Positions 21,060 through 31,795 are shown, counted from the first letter of the stretch. The stretch: 64,000 nt of DNA from Cricetomys ansorgei (GCA_026225945.1 JAMJFZ010001133.1:15898001-15962000); one strand, 5' to 3'. The notes: generated from the sequence alone by a model not told the origin. Program-made: numbers and translations.

Positions 21060-23095
21060 GGACTGAATCTCCTTCAATTAAACCTCTGTCTTGTCCAAAT
21101 GAACTTGCGCTCCGCGCTGGTCCCCTGACCTTATCCTAGGATGGGACAGATGGAGGTGTGTCAAAATCTGTGCGTTTGGGAGAAGGTGTCAGGAAACCTT
21201 GGCTTATATCTTTGTAGCTAAACATTACATTTAAGAAGATTTTTGCAAGTAAATTCTGCCCTCTCGGAGACCTTAAAACAAAAAACATCCGGAAACTTGA
21301 CTGGAATGCGGTCTCGGGCTCCAGACGGACAGCACCATACAGAGAGTCACCATGCTGGTTTACTGTGTTCGTCCAGACGGCGGTGGCCATGGCCATGCTG
21401 TCCACTTTACCTAAGGGAGTCTAGGCTTTGTAAAAAGCAGGGAACTAGCTGCACATCCCAATGAGACCTTCGGTCGATAAAATGAGAGATGCCAGCCCCA
21501 AGTTACTTCCATAATAACCCTGAGGAGAGCAGGAAGACCCCATGGCCCTCGACAACGACTAAAAGGAAGGTTTCCAGGGGCAGCTATTTTTAAAAGGCGC
21601 TGGAGCGAAGATGCCAGATTTGCTCAAGGAAAAAGAAAGAAACGGATGGGTGTGTGGTTACTTTTGAACTCTGTATGTCTCTCTGTGTCTTAGGCAGGAT
21701 ATGAAGTTCAAGGGGACCATTGATTTCCCTTCGTACCCGAAGCTGGCCTTCCCGTATCCCTCCTAGTGACGCCTCCTTGTCTCTGTATTCCACTCCAGTG
21801 TTTAAATACATAGAGCTCCCCACGGGAGGCAGCACACCCCAAGGGCTAAGGGCTTCTGGGATACCCCATGTAGCTTTAGGTTGGGGACCCAGTGAGCACA
21901 GCTTGCTTCTAACAGGCTGGAGGTCGGTGTGATTTGAAGCCAAGAGCGCTGGAGAGAGCCAGAGCCGCTGTGGCAGGCAAGGAAACTACCGGACGTGGGG
22001 AGCCCTGGGCTGGTGCTCTCAGATTCTGACACTTGTAACGGATGGCCCCTGTCACTTCCTGTCATGCAACTCAAGTGGTGGGGAGGAGTTCCCTCAGGGA
22101 AACCATGCTCACACAGCTCAGAGAGTCCCGTCTCCGTGACTCTGCTGCAGTCAGCAGCCAGGGAGTCGGGGTGGATGAGGCCAGAGCGCCCCATGGTATG
22201 GTGCTGCTTCTTTCTCCGTGCACAGGTAAGTGCCCCGTTGCTCCCCAGCCAGGAACGGGTGCTTTCAGCTCTCACCCGAGCCTCCACCGGGTGCCAGAAC
22301 CTGACGTGTGGGAGGGAGCAGTGGTCTTTCCATTCCCGAAGTTGCTATGCGGTGAGCTGCTATTAAAAAGCAAAAGCAAACAGCAACAACACAAACCCCA
22401 GCTGATGGAGCCAGGCTCCTGCCTCTCTTTAGGTTTGGATCAGGAAGACATGTTGGGTGATCAGGAGGCAGGGAGCTGCGTGGGTTTGCACCGGCGGCCA
22501 GGTGGCATACATCACTGTCATTCCCTCCTCAGCAGCTGTGATTGGAGGAGGGCAAGGGGCGGGCTGGAGGGCCTCAGTGCTCCAGCGCCAGCATTTTGAT
22601 TTCTACAAGAGACCCTCGTCAGTTAATGGGAAGAAAAAGAGAAGGGGATGCGCCTGCCTTCTCTTCTGGGGTTTTCCAGAGACTTCCAAGGCCACCTTTT
22701 CTTCTTTGGGTTGGAGAATGGCCAAACTCAGCTTGGAAGCTCGTCATGTTTGGAGCCTCTCTTTTGTAGGTTTCACTTAAGTTTTTAAGGTGCTCGTCAG
22801 TGGGCAGATAAAGCCAGACTGGGACCAATGGAGCCTCAGGTTCTCCCTCAGTATGCCTGAGCCTATGCTTAGCTTGTTTGGGAATGAACACCTGGAAAAT
22901 ATTTGTTTCTGGGTTGAAGAATTCTTACAAACCCAGAAGCTCATGTCCTGGCTTTTTATTTATTTGCTTGGGGTATGCGTTGACGTTCTAAAGAAGCCAA
23001 AACTACCTTTTAAAGGAAAAGCCCTTCTCATGGTCTATTCTCATCAGAATTATGTCCTCAGACTAATTATTGCAGACCTGGCTCCAATTCTTGTA
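21060..23095. other. Intronic stretch, unique, relatively GC-rich at 21900-22350
   Basis: No repeat recognised. A 185-codon open frame at 22042-22599 and a minus-strand frame overlap here. They reflect GC-rich composition and are rejected as genes, though the GTAAGT donor at 22226 is of interest. Confidence 0.45.
22193..22225 (+). other. Speculative alternative first coding exon end (11 codons) with CAG|GTAAGT donor
   Basis: An ATG at 22193 opens MVWCCFFLRAQ and runs in phase 0 into a perfect CAG|GTAAGT donor at 22226. The same frame is open back to 21995. Splicing to 47584 would keep the frame and place this short leader before RKRKQSTQ. Against it: no TATA box or strong CpG island is visible just upstream, and perfect donors occur by chance in 64 kb. 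Treat as a candidate only. Confidence 0.2.
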
Positions 23096-23106
23096 CAAGA
23101 CCATTA

Positions 23107-23135
23107 CCAAAAAAAAAAAAAAAAGAAAAAAAAAT
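23107..23135. repeat. Poly(A) run
   Basis: Seventeen A, one G, then a further A run ending in AATAATC. No SINE body recognised upstream. Confidence 0.85.
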
Positions 23136-23325
23136 AATCTGACATCTGATTTGCCATATATACCGTTCAATGATATTAAATCTGTTCATAACGCCGTGCG
23201 CCTGTCCCCACCACCCATCTCCAGATTCTGTCTCGTCTTGTGAAAGTGGAACTGAGTCCATTAAATAGTACCCTGTCCACCATCCCCTGGTAGATAGCAC
23301 CTACCATTCTACTTTCTGTCTCCCT

Positions 23326-23580
23326 GGTATGTGTGTGTGTGTGTGTGTACGTGTGTGTGTGCATGTGTGTGTGTATGTGTGTGTGCGTGTGTGTATGTGT
23401 GTGTGCGTGTGTGTGTGGGGTGTGTGTGTGCGTGTGTGTGTGTATATGTGTGTGTGCGTGTGTGTGTACGTGTGTGCGCGTGTGTGTGAGTGTGTGTGTA
23501 CGTGTGTGTGCGCGTGTGTGCGTGTACGTGTGTGTGTACGTGTGTGTGCGTGTGCGTGTGTGCGTGTGTGTGTGTGTGTA
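23326..23580. repeat. (GT)n array with AC and GC variants, about 255 bp
   Basis: GT array interrupted by TACGTG, GCGTG and TATGTG, so it is long but imperfect. Confidence 0.96.
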
Positions 23581-23639
23581 GGCCAGAGGTCAACATCAGG
23601 CATCTTCCTCAGTCACTCATTTTTTAAAGCCCGTGCTCA

Positions 23640-23828
23640 CTATTACTGCATGTGCACACCCAGCATGTGTGTGGGTGCACTTGCACAACTCACGTGTGGA
23701 GGTCAGAGGACAACTTTATGGAGTCGGTTCTCTCCTACGTTTTTTGTGGATTCTGGGGATCAAACTCAGGTCATGAGGCGTGTGTTGCAAACCCCTTTCC
23801 CTCGGCGCCGTCTCACCGACCCGTCGCA
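23640..23828 (-). mobile_element. B3-type SINE
   Basis: GCATGTGCACACCCAGCATG, CTCACGTGTGGAGGTCAGAG, GACAACTTTATGGAGTCGGT, TGGGGATCAAACTCAGGTCA and CGCCGTCTCACCGACCCG, the reverse complement of a full B3. The adjoining GT array is at its 3' (tail) side. Confidence 0.88.
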
Positions 23829-24040
23829 GCTGTCACGAGACACAGCGTCTCTCTGACCTGGAGCTGGCCAATCTGAGTACCGACTGCAGCAAACCCCAGG
23901 TATCCCCAGCCCCCGCCCCCAGCTCTGAGAGTACAGGTGTGGGCGTCACCATGCCCAGCGTTTATGGGGGTGATGGGGACCCAAACTCAGGCCCACATGC
24001 TCAAACAGCATGCGTTACCAGCCAAGCCGTCGGTCTGGGA
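23828..24040 (-). mobile_element. B4-type SINE fragment
   Basis: TCTGACCTGGAGCTGGCC, GAGTACAGGTGTGGGCGTCA, CCATGCCCAGCGTTTATGGG, then GGGGACCCAAACTCAGGC and GCGTTACCAGCCAAGCCGTC. Confidence 0.65.
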
Positions 24041-24167
24041 CTTTGACTGCTCTGAGTATTTGATGAATTGAGTCAAACAGGATTATTTTTTTGTAACTTG
24101 CTTGTTTCCCAGAATGGCCTCGGGTCCATCTATGATATCACATGCCTCAGAATTTTCTCCCTTGAGG

Positions 24168-24230
24168 CTGAATATAATAATACTACTAATAATAATAGTA
24201 ATACTACTACTACCACTAATAATAACGCAT
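24168..24230. repeat. (AAT/ACT)n trinucleotide tract
   Basis: AATAATACTACTAATAATAA followed by TAGTAATACTACTACTACC and AATAATAACG, period three. Confidence 0.93.
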
Positions 24231-24254
24231 CACGTTTTGTAGCCTGTTCATCCC

Positions 24255-24800
24255 TCACTGAGCTCCGGGCTGCTTGTATGTTTTAGCATGGTCAACAATG
24301 CTGTTACAAACATGGACGTACAAATACGCCTTTGAAATCCTACTTGCAATTTCTAAAGGCCTGTGCCCCGAAGAATTGCTGGATCGTAATTACGAATGTT
24401 TCGGGAGCCAGGGTCTGGCTTTCCACAGCATCTGTGCTGTCCTCCGTCCGGGCAGCACACCAGGAGCCCGGCTTCTCTACGTCCCTCTGAACACCTACTA
24501 TTTTCTATTTATTTTTGTCATGTGCTTCTTTTTTGTGTTCATCCAACGATAGTGACGTGGATATTTTCGCACTGTGGATGTGTACACCGTGGGCCACCTG
24601 GACATCTGTGGAGAGGTGCCCCAAGTCCTTTGCCCGTTTTTGACTCAGGTTGTTTGATTTTTCTTGCTGAGTTTGGGAATTTGTTTGTATTCTACATATG
24701 TACCCTTTGTTATATACGTCTGGTATGTTGGTGTTTTCTCCAGTCTTGTGGTTTCATTTTAATTCTACTGATACTGTACACACATGTATTTTTAATCCTG
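24255..24800 (-). mobile_element. Ancient LINE-1 fragment (antisense)
   Basis: The + strand reads as the reverse complement of an old L1 3' region. ACAATGCTGTTACAAACATG, GAATTGCTGGATCGTAATTA and TTTCCACAGCATCTGTGCTG are followed by AAGTCCTTTGCCCGTTTTTG and AGGTTGTTTGATTTTTC, the well-known L1 order. It is highly diverged and carries no intact frame. Confidence 0.72.
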
Positions 24801-24994
24801 TCCTGTGACTTGAGCGATTTCACTCCTCCAATTCACTGCAACCAGCTATTTGCTTGCTTAATGATGAATAATTTCTGAGCCTTTGAGATATGGAAATTGA
24901 TATTTAAAGTTGTCACATGTGAAGGATATTAATGTAGAACACACAATAGCATTTACATTGCTAGCTTATGAAGTTACTGTATCACTGTAGGGAT

Positions 24995-25095
24995 TAGCTA
25001 CTGTTGTTCCCATTTTACAGATGGTAAAACTGAGGTTTAGAGAAGTGAATTTTCCCAAAGTCTGTTAGCTAGTGAGTAAGTCAGGTTTTAAATGA
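24995..25095 (-). mobile_element. MIR-type SINE fragment
   Basis: CCCATTTTACAGATGGTAAA followed by ACTGAGGTTTAGAGAAGTGA and TTAGCTAGTGAGTAAGTCAGG is the reverse complement of a MIR-like element. Confidence 0.7.
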
Positions 25096-25254
25096 GGCAG
25101 AATGGATCTAGAAATGGCATCCTTAGCCCTTAGGCACACGTGGTGACTTTAATGCTGGGACCTGCCCAAGTCTTCTGCCATGCACAGTATCTGAAGGGTT
25201 TTCTCTCCAGTGCCTTGTCAACTTGTCCATTTTGGTGCTTTGATGTGGTTCAAT

Positions 25255-25340
25255 TACATGAGTAAGAACAGTCACAACCAGTCACTTTCTCTGGGGCTCA
25301 GTATCCTCACCTATCAAACGTCATTTCCTCCATACTCATT
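25255..25340 (+). mobile_element. MIR fragment
   Basis: CCAGTCACTTTCTCTGGGGC and TCAGTATCCTCACCTATC match the MIR core. Confidence 0.5.
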
Positions 25341-25659
25341 TCGGCTCTGGGGTGGGTCCGAGGTGTGAAGGTACGTTGTATCAAAGTAAAAACTGGTTTT
25401 TATGTCTGTCCTAGTTAATCAGTGATTTTAGGTACACGGATATCTATCTACTGGGACTCAAAATGTAATAGGCTAGCTGACTGCTCTTGGAAACACTACG
25501 GAGCAAGTTTTGATTTCTTATCTCTGACAGTCTCTGGAAAAGGTTCTGGAGAGATTGCGGTTGTGGGAGAGAGAAGAGGGAGGAACTCTTTAAAGAGCAC
25601 ACCAATGTGTCTTACATCTGATCAAAGTTGTTCTAAGTCTGTGGAGAGCAAGGGGGACG

Positions 25660-25878
25660 TGAAGGTTAAGGGCACAGGCTTTGGAGCCAGGCAGGTGTGG
25701 GTCTGAGTCCCAGCTTGGACTCACTAGCCGCGCGACCCAGGGTGTTACGAGGTCCCTCTGGTCTAACTTCTCTGCTGTGCGAAGGAAATAGTAATGTCCA
25801 CGTTCTTGGGTTGTCCTGAGAAACAACTGAAGTAACTCATGGCAGTGCCACGCGGGGTCAGCGCCCAGCAAATGTCGC
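25660..25878 (+). mobile_element. MIR SINE, nearly full length
   Basis: GTTAAGGGCACAGGCTTTGG, AGCCAGGCAGGTGTGGGTCT, GAGTCCCAGCTTGG, then AACTTCTCTG and AACTCATGGCAGTGCCACG follow the MIR consensus from its 5' end. Confidence 0.75.
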
Positions 25879-26309
25879 CAGGTGCCATGCTGCACCAACT
25901 GTAGGGTGTGTGGGTGGTCACCAGAGAGGTAAATGAGAAGCGACACTGCCAGAATCCTCGGTGTGCGAGGGGTTGGCCGCAACAGGGCTCTGAAGGCTTC
26001 GAGTCCCGAAGATGTGATCCGGGCTTGATTCTGTGCAGGGAGCGAGGCAGCGTATTTCACGCAAGGGCTCCATTTAAAGTCTCTCTTCTAGCCTTCCCAG
26101 ACCGGGCATGGTGTGGAGGGGAAGGACATTCAGAGCTGGTTCTGAGAGAGCCTTTCCCGATAGAACACTCAGTGTGTGACTCACAAGGGACAAAGTCAGG
26201 GTGGTGACCACCGCTGTCTACTGGGACAGAAACAATGGGTGTCTCCAGGACCTAAATATAGATGGCGTGGATGTCATTTGGGGAAACAGGTTCCCGGTGC
26301 TGGATGGGT

Positions 26310-26520
26310 GGGCAGCTCCCTCAGGAAGAGCTCAGGAAGCAGGCTCTGGCTGCGATCCCTAGCTCTGTCCATCCTGAACTTCTAAATAACTTCATCAATG
26401 TTCTGGCTTCTCTGCCCCCCCGGGGGAGGGAGAGGGTACCTCAGCAAGCTGCCGAGCCCATTCCCCGCCAGTCTTGTTGATGCTCCTTCTCCCAGACTTT
26501 CTACAGACCCCACCTGTGCC
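26310..26520. repeat. Diverged duplicated segment, copy A (partner 27487-27712)
   Basis: Shares ordered blocks with copy B: GCTCCCTCAGGAAGAGCTCA with GCTCCCTGCTGGAGGGAGCTCA; AAATAACTTCATCAATGTTC with GAATAACTTAGTCCCTGTTC; TGGCTTCTCT with TGACTTCTCT; GTCTTGTTGATG with GTCCTGTTGATG; and a CCACCTGTGCCC/CCGCCCTTCCC end. Confidence 0.6.
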
Positions 26521-26706
26521 CTGCTGCTGGCTCTCGTGTTCCCTCACTCCTTCAGGTCTAGCAGGACGGAGTACAGGGTGGGAGTCAGGAGTTGGGGAGT
26601 CATCAAGTCTCAGACCCCGCAGTTAACTCGGGGTGCTGCTACCTTTCCCAGCTCCCATTCTCTGTCTAAAGGCAGACGAGACACAGCTGTTAGGGATCTG
26701 GTTCCT

Positions 26707-26912
26707 GGGAGCTGCAGAGATGGCTCAGCAGTTAATAGCACTGGCTGCTCTTCCAGAAGACGGTCTCACACCCACCTGGTTGCTCACAACCATCTGTAAC
26801 TGAGTCCCAGAGGCAGTGACACCGTCTTCAAGCCTCCCCAGGCACTACATGCATGTGGTGTGTTTGGAATATATGTAGGCAAAACACCTTTACACATAAA
26901 ATTAAAAAAAAA
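26707..26912 (+). mobile_element. B2 SINE
   Basis: GAGCTGCAGAGATGGCTCAG (A box region), CAGTTAATAGCACTGGCTGC, TCTTCCAGAAGACGG, GTTGCTCACAACCATCTGTA and an ATAAAATTAAAAAAAAATAC tail: a complete B2. Confidence 0.93.
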
Positions 26913-26984
26913 TACTTTTTAAAAAGGAAGAAAGAATCTGTCTCCGCCCCAATTGCAAATACTCACTGCTCCTTACACTGTGAC

Positions 26985-27045
26985 TCTACAGGTATCTTCT
27001 CTCCGGGCTCAATTTCCTCATCTGCACGATGGGGATGTGGATCAG
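26985..27045 (+). mobile_element. MIR core fragment
   Basis: GGCTCAATTTCCTCATCTGC and ACGATGGGGATGTGG match the MIR core region. Confidence 0.55.
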
Positions 27046-27486
27046 GTCTACCTTGTGGACTATACAAAGCTGATAAAAATCAGTCTGAAGCCTTTCGAAC
27101 ACTAATGCTCAGAAAATGCTCTCTGTGACCAATAACTGTGATCTGGGGGAAAGAGAAACTTGAAAGGAGCCCGTGTCCCTCCAAATTCACCCTCGTTTTC
27201 CACATCTGAACACCACTGGGACTGTTATTTTTTTCATATTTTTACTTAAGTTGGCATTTCTTTTTCTTTTCTCTTTTTTTTCTTTTGCCTCTTTCGTGTT
27301 GATTGCTTTGCGTTTAAACTTTAGCTTCGTCGTATGGCTTAATGGTCCTGAATCACAGCTTAGCCATTTCTTTGCTGAGAAGCATGGCAAACAGAGATGG
27401 GCGTACTCCGCACAGCCTGTAGTGAATCTGTAATATGCTGGGACCTGAGTGGCACACTTCAGCGGCCTCACGACATCTGAGGTGTG

Positions 27487-27712
27487 GGTCGCTCCCTGCT
27501 GGAGGGAGCTCAGGAGAGAGACTCTAGTGCTGCTCCCCTGCCTTGTCCCCCTGCTTTCTGAATAACTTAGTCCCTGTTCTGACTTCTCTCCATCCCTAGT
27601 GTGGTCATGTCAAGCTGCCTGGCCCATCTCATGCTTGCCTCTCTTCCCTGCTGGTCCTGTTGATGTTTAACCCCTTCCTTTCCTTCCACAGGCCCCGCCC
27701 TTCCCCCCAACA
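27487..27712. repeat. Diverged duplicated segment, copy B (partner 26310-26520)
   Basis: See copy A. The two lie about 1.18 kb apart in the same orientation, with a B2 insertion between them, and look roughly 70% alike by eye. They could instead be two copies of an unrecognised old repeat. Confidence 0.55.
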
Positions 27713-28145
27713 CTGACTGTGATTGTTGACTCTGCTTACTTTATGAGAATGAAAAATCACCCCAGTTCTGATTCACTGACCTCCCGTCCCGGAGAATCAG
27801 CTTGGTTCTTGCTTCTGTACCAGGTGTTCAGTTCATCGTTGTGGCCCTTTGCTGTCTTCTTTGAATGGGCCATTGCCAGCCTGGAGAAAGAGTGACAAGA
27901 AGCTACAAAATGACCAAGTTTGTAAAACCCCAGCTTTGCGAGACATGAGAGCGGTCACAGCCCCTCTCTGACGGCCTCATTCAGCTTCTGCTGAGTCACA
28001 GCAATATACAAACGTGGAGACAGACAAACACAAACATCTGTTCTCCTCACAGGCAGGCTGGCTAGGAGTCTGCTCCATGAGGGTTCACATGTGGGTTCTC
28101 CTCTTGTCCAGAGGAGCAAGCAGAGACACACTGTGTCTGTTAGGG
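27713..28145. other. Intronic stretch without recognised repeats
   Basis: No recognised element or exon. Confidence 0.45.
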
Positions 28146-28146
28146 T

Positions 28147-28540
28147 GGGTCCTGGTTTCCTTTCCAGTTGCTGTGACAAAAATACCCCAGTGAATGCAAC
28201 ACAGAGGACGGGGGTTCATTTCTGCTCACAGTGCAGGCTAAGGGTCCATCACTGCAGGGAGATCAAGGTGGCAGGGACTTAAAACAGCTTAGTCACATCC
28301 ACAGTGAAAAACAGAATGCATCATGCTTGCATTCACCTTACTTCTCCTTTTTAATACGATCCGGGACCCAGGCTCAGAGAACGGTGCCACCAGCAGTGGA
28401 CTGTGTCTTCCCACCTCAGTGACTATAATCTAGACAGTTCCCAATAGATATACCCACCGGCCAACCTGATTCAGATGGTCCTTTACTGGGGCTCCTCCCC
28501 AGGTGATTCTAGATTGCAAATTTGACAGTTAAAACTGACT
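28147..28540 (-). mobile_element. LTR, ERVL-MaLR type, subfamily unresolved
   Basis: TTTCCAGTTGCTGTGACAAA, GGTTCATTTCTGCTCACAG, GAACGGTGCCACCAGCAGTG, CTTTACTGGGGCTCCTCC and CTAGATTGCAAATTTGACAG: the same reverse-complement layout as 8785-9172. Confidence 0.55.
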
Positions 28541-28544
28541 ATCC

Positions 28545-29425
28545 CTTCTACCCACACTCCATTGGCAAGAGCAAGTCACAGGCCACAGCTGAGGGGTCAC
28601 AGATACATTGCTGAGCCTACGTTTCTTGATCTCTGTATAGAGATGTGAGGGTAAACAATGAAGTTAATGAAGACATCTAACCAAAGCATGTCTCAGAACT
28701 TAATAACTGTGTGACTGATGCATGTCTGGAGGGACTGCTCCAGACCTGGTTGGTGATAAACATATCTCAGGGTATACCCCCGCTTGGTTCTCTAGGTCCA
28801 CACTGGGCAGATGCAGAGGTACTGACATGCCTGCAGCATGATGATAATACCCTGCCTGATGCAAGAAAGGAGAGATTGGTCAAGTCCTGGTGTCAGGGCA
28901 GGTAGGGAGAAGAGGGATAGTGAGCAAGTCTTAGTGTCAAGGACACAGGGGCCCATGGGGAGAGGCAGGCTTTGCTCCTGAACAACTAGGGTGCAGAACC
29001 CTCAAGAATTTACTCCCAAGCACACAATACGGGCTGTCCTGGGCGCTAACTCTTCAAGTACCCACACGCACTAAGGATTTCTTCTGGTACTTGGCCTGCC
29101 AGTCTCTAAATCACCAGCCCTGTCTCCCCATGAGCCTTCATGCACTCTTGGGCGTTCTCCACAGAGATGTACACATAATTATGAGCATTTCCACCCTGAG
29201 AGGAGCAGCTCCAGCGATTCGCCTGTCCGTCCTCTTTTCTTCTGTCTCCGAAGGAATCTATCCAGTGGTGGTGGTGGTGGTGGGGTTCTAGAGTCGATGC
29301 TGATGTTCAGAGTCACCTCCCATTGACGGCGTTTCCAAATGAGGCAGGCAATGAGGATGAACTGGGTCGATGAGACCTCATTTGTATGCACATAAGGTCC
29401 AGACTTACCCATTGAGAGGGATAGG
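28545..29425. other. Intronic stretch, mostly unique
   Basis: Only a short (GGT)5 tract at 29266-29283 stands out. Confidence 0.45.
29266..29283. repeat. (GGT)n short tract
   Basis: GTGGTGGTGGTGGTGGTGGG. Confidence 0.85.
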
Positions 29426-29428
29426 AAA

Positions 29429-29843
29429 ACTCATCTCACCAAATCTTATTTGATTGATTAATACAACAGAGACCCAGATAGGTTAATTCCCTTGCCCACA
29501 CAGATAATTAAAAATAATAATTAAAAATAATAATAACAAAAATAATAAAATAATAAAAATAATAATAATAATACTAAATGCTTTTTCCAAGCAGGTGATT
29601 TATGCTAAAATGAGATTAGATCTTTAAAACAATTTTTTTTTACCATGGTGCATTTAGGGACATCAATGGGAGATGGCTGTCTCTTCCCACCATGTAGGTT
29701 CTGGAGCTCAAACTTAGCTTGCCAAGGTTTGTCCACAAGCATTAACCTGCCAAGCCATTTTGCCAGTGGGTAAGGTTATACCTCACTATCTTTTTAGAAT
29801 ATAGAGCCTTTCCTGGACCGTCAGTTTCATGGGTCACGCTCCA
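29429..29843. repeat. Local segmental duplication, copy 1 (partner 37166-37554)
   Basis: Collinear with 37166-37554 in the same orientation. Shared blocks: ACTCATCTCACCAAATC, GAGACCCAGATAGGTTA, CAAGCAG.TGATTTATGCT, ATTAGATCTTTAAAA, GCATTTAGGGACATCA, CCACAAGCATTAACCTGC, CCTCACTATCTTTTTAGAAT and GGGTCACGCTCCA. Similarity stops abruptly at both ends. Inside are a MIR-like part, an AAT tract (29506-29575) and a reverse-complement B3 (29640-29768). Confidence 0.9.
29506..29577. repeat. (AAT/AAAT)n tract
   Basis: AATTAAAAATAATAATTAAA followed by ATAATAATAACAAAAATAAT and more. The duplicate copy has (GAT)n at the same place. Confidence 0.93.
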
Positions 29844-30480
29844 AAAATGAGTTTTCTTGACCTTTCATTTCAGATGAAGGAAACATGTAACATCTCTCAG
29901 CTGTGCAGCCATCATGTCGTGAGATCTTTAGGACAGAGCTTTGTCTCCTCTTTCTCTGGTCTTCCCTTTTCACAGGGAAGGAACTGGGCCCTGCAGAGTC
30001 CTGGAAATCATACTTGAAGCCATTCTTCTGTTCCTTTTGAAGGCGCTTTGTTTTCTGGTAGATTGTTTGCACAGCCACCAGGAAATCAGTCCCTGCCTGG
30101 AGTCAGCAATGCCACTGCTTCCTGCCCGCGGCCGCCCAGGTGGGAGTGTGCTTGCTGGCTTGTTGCAGGCTGATTCTTGGCCAGCAGAATCCTGTGGCCC
30201 TCCCTCTGTCCCTTGCTCAGCCTGTCTGCACAGAGCAGGGGAGGCATAGAAGAGAAAATCTAAGAGTCTGTTTTACTCCACAGCTACTAAAGCATGTGTC
30301 TCTGGGTGCACTATGCACCGAGACACGGCACTGCCCCATGGAAACAGTGCGCAAACTACATGTGTAAATTCTACATTTTCTAGTAGCCAGGTTAAAACAA
30401 GTGAAAACAAAAAGATTAATTTTTGTAGTATTAACTCAGTATTCCTAAATAGCATTTTGATGTGTTGTTATTAAAATTAC

Positions 30481-30546
30481 ATATATATGTGTGTGTATAT
30501 ATATATGTATATATATATATTTATACATACATATGTATATTTACAC
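30481..30546. repeat. (AT/GT)n low-complexity tract
   Basis: ATATATATGTGTGTGTATAT and TATATATGTATATATATATA alternate over 65 bases. Confidence 0.92.
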
Positions 30547-30761
30547 TAATTCTTTCAAATATACAGCTCAACTAAGGCCAGCCACTTCAAATGTCTGGTT
30601 GCTACACATGGGTCACAGTGGCCAATTCAGGTCTAGTGTGGCACCAGCTCTTTCTCAGATGAGGGCAGTGGGCACAGGTGACATTGACCAGTTGAAATTG
30701 GCTAGGACAGCTGAGTAGCTGAGCTAATTTTTTTCTTCATTTCACTGAATTGAAATGTAAA

Positions 30762-30930
30762 TTTGGCCAGGCAGTGGTGGCATAAGCCTTTCTTTAATTC
30801 CAGCACTTGGGAGGCAGAGGCAGGTGGATCTCTGTGAGTTCGAGGCCAGCCTGGTCTACAGAGTGAGTTCCAGGACAGCCAGAGTTGCAACAGAGAAACC
30901 CTGTCTTGACAAAACAAACAAACAAAAGTA
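30762..30930 (+). mobile_element. B1 SINE, well preserved
   Basis: GGCCAGGCAGTGGTGGCATA, AATTCCAGCACTTGGGAGGC, AGAGGCAGGTGGATCTCTGT, GAGTTCGAGGCCAGCCTGGT, CTACAGAGTGAGTTCCAGGA and AACAGAGAAACCCTGTCTTG with a CAAAACAAAC tail. This is one of the least diverged SINEs in the window. Confidence 0.96.
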
Positions 30931-31299
30931 AATTTGAATGGGTACATGTACTTCCTGGCTACTTTATTGGACAGCACAAATCTAGAGGTTTGATCTCAGA
31001 AAAAATGTCAATTTAAACCTGATCAAACTATCATTTCTCACTTTGAGCCTTGGGATTTTACAGATAGATAACACTACTGGGGAGGGTGGCAGGCTGGTCC
31101 ACATTTGGCCAGTGGGAGTAGAAGTTACAGTGCACTTTTCCAGTACTGTGCAGCTGTGTTAATCACTCTGCTTCGTGTGCCTGGAAATTACTGCTGCAGT
31201 TTCTCCTGCATGTGAATGGATTTGTATAGAACATTTTCTGTAGCCACAGACATGCCAACTAGTAGAGTCTTCAGTAAGTGCATTAAAAAGATACTTTAC

Positions 31300-31443
31300 T
31301 GGGCAGGGCATGGTGGTACACACCTTTAATCTTCCTACTGGCGAGGCAGAGGCAGGGGGATTTCCGAGGTCAACCTAGTCTACAGAGTAAGTTCCACGAC
31401 AGCCAGGCTACGCAGAGAAACACTGTCTTAAAGAATGAAAAAC
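31300..31443 (+). mobile_element. B1 SINE
   Basis: GGGCATGGTGGTACACACCT, GAGGCAGAGGCAGGGGGA, CTAGTCTACAGAGTAAGTTC, CACGACAGCCAGGCTACGCA and GAGAAACACTGTCTTAAAG. Confidence 0.94.
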
Positions 31444-31445
31444 AA

Positions 31446-31622
31446 GGCCAGATGGTGGTGGTGCACGCTTTTAATGCCAGCACTCAGGAGGCAGAGGCAG
31501 GCAGGTCTCTGAGAGTTCAGGCCAGCCTGGTCTACAGAGTGAGTCCAGGACAGTCAGGTTGTAATAGAGAAACCCTGTCTCAAAACCCCCAAAAAGAAAC
31601 AAAACAAAGCAAAACAAAAAGC
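31446..31622 (+). mobile_element. B1 SINE
   Basis: GGCCAGATGGTGGTGGTGCA, CGCTTTTAATGCCAGCACTC, AGGAGGCAGAGGCAGGCAGG, GGCCAGCCTGGTCTACAGAG and AGAGAAACCCTGTCTCAAAA. It inserted directly after the tail of the previous B1. Confidence 0.95.
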
Positions 31623-31684
31623 TTTGCAACTACTGAAGAGATGAAGCAGTTTGTGTTGATGTTTCATGAATTTGGCCAAACACC

Positions 31685-31795
31685 AGGCTCGCACCTGTAA
31701 TCCCAGAGGCAAAGGCAGGGCAATGAAGAATTCAAGGCCATCCTGGGCCACATGAAACACTGTCTCACCCTTTTCCCTGTGGAGGTGGGGGGAAT
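31685..31795 (+). mobile_element. Old B1 fragment
   Basis: CTCGCACCTGTAATCCCAG, AGGCAAAGGCAGGGCAATGA, TTCAAGGCCATCCTGGGCCA and ACACTGTCTCACCC. Confidence 0.75.

Noticed and set aside
21802..22287. 161-codon minus-strand open frame
   Set aside because: It overlaps the plus-strand frames in the same GC-rich stretch, with no motif and no splice signals in the right places.
22042..22599. 185-codon open frame on the + strand
   Set aside because: Composition is GC-rich and the frame overlaps other frames on both strands. No recognisable domain is present, and a GTAAGT donor sits inside it. It is not kept as a gene; only the possible exon end at 22225 is noted.
23329..23856. 175-codon Cys/Val-rich frame
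   Set aside because: Reads through the GT array into a reverse-oriented B3 SINE.
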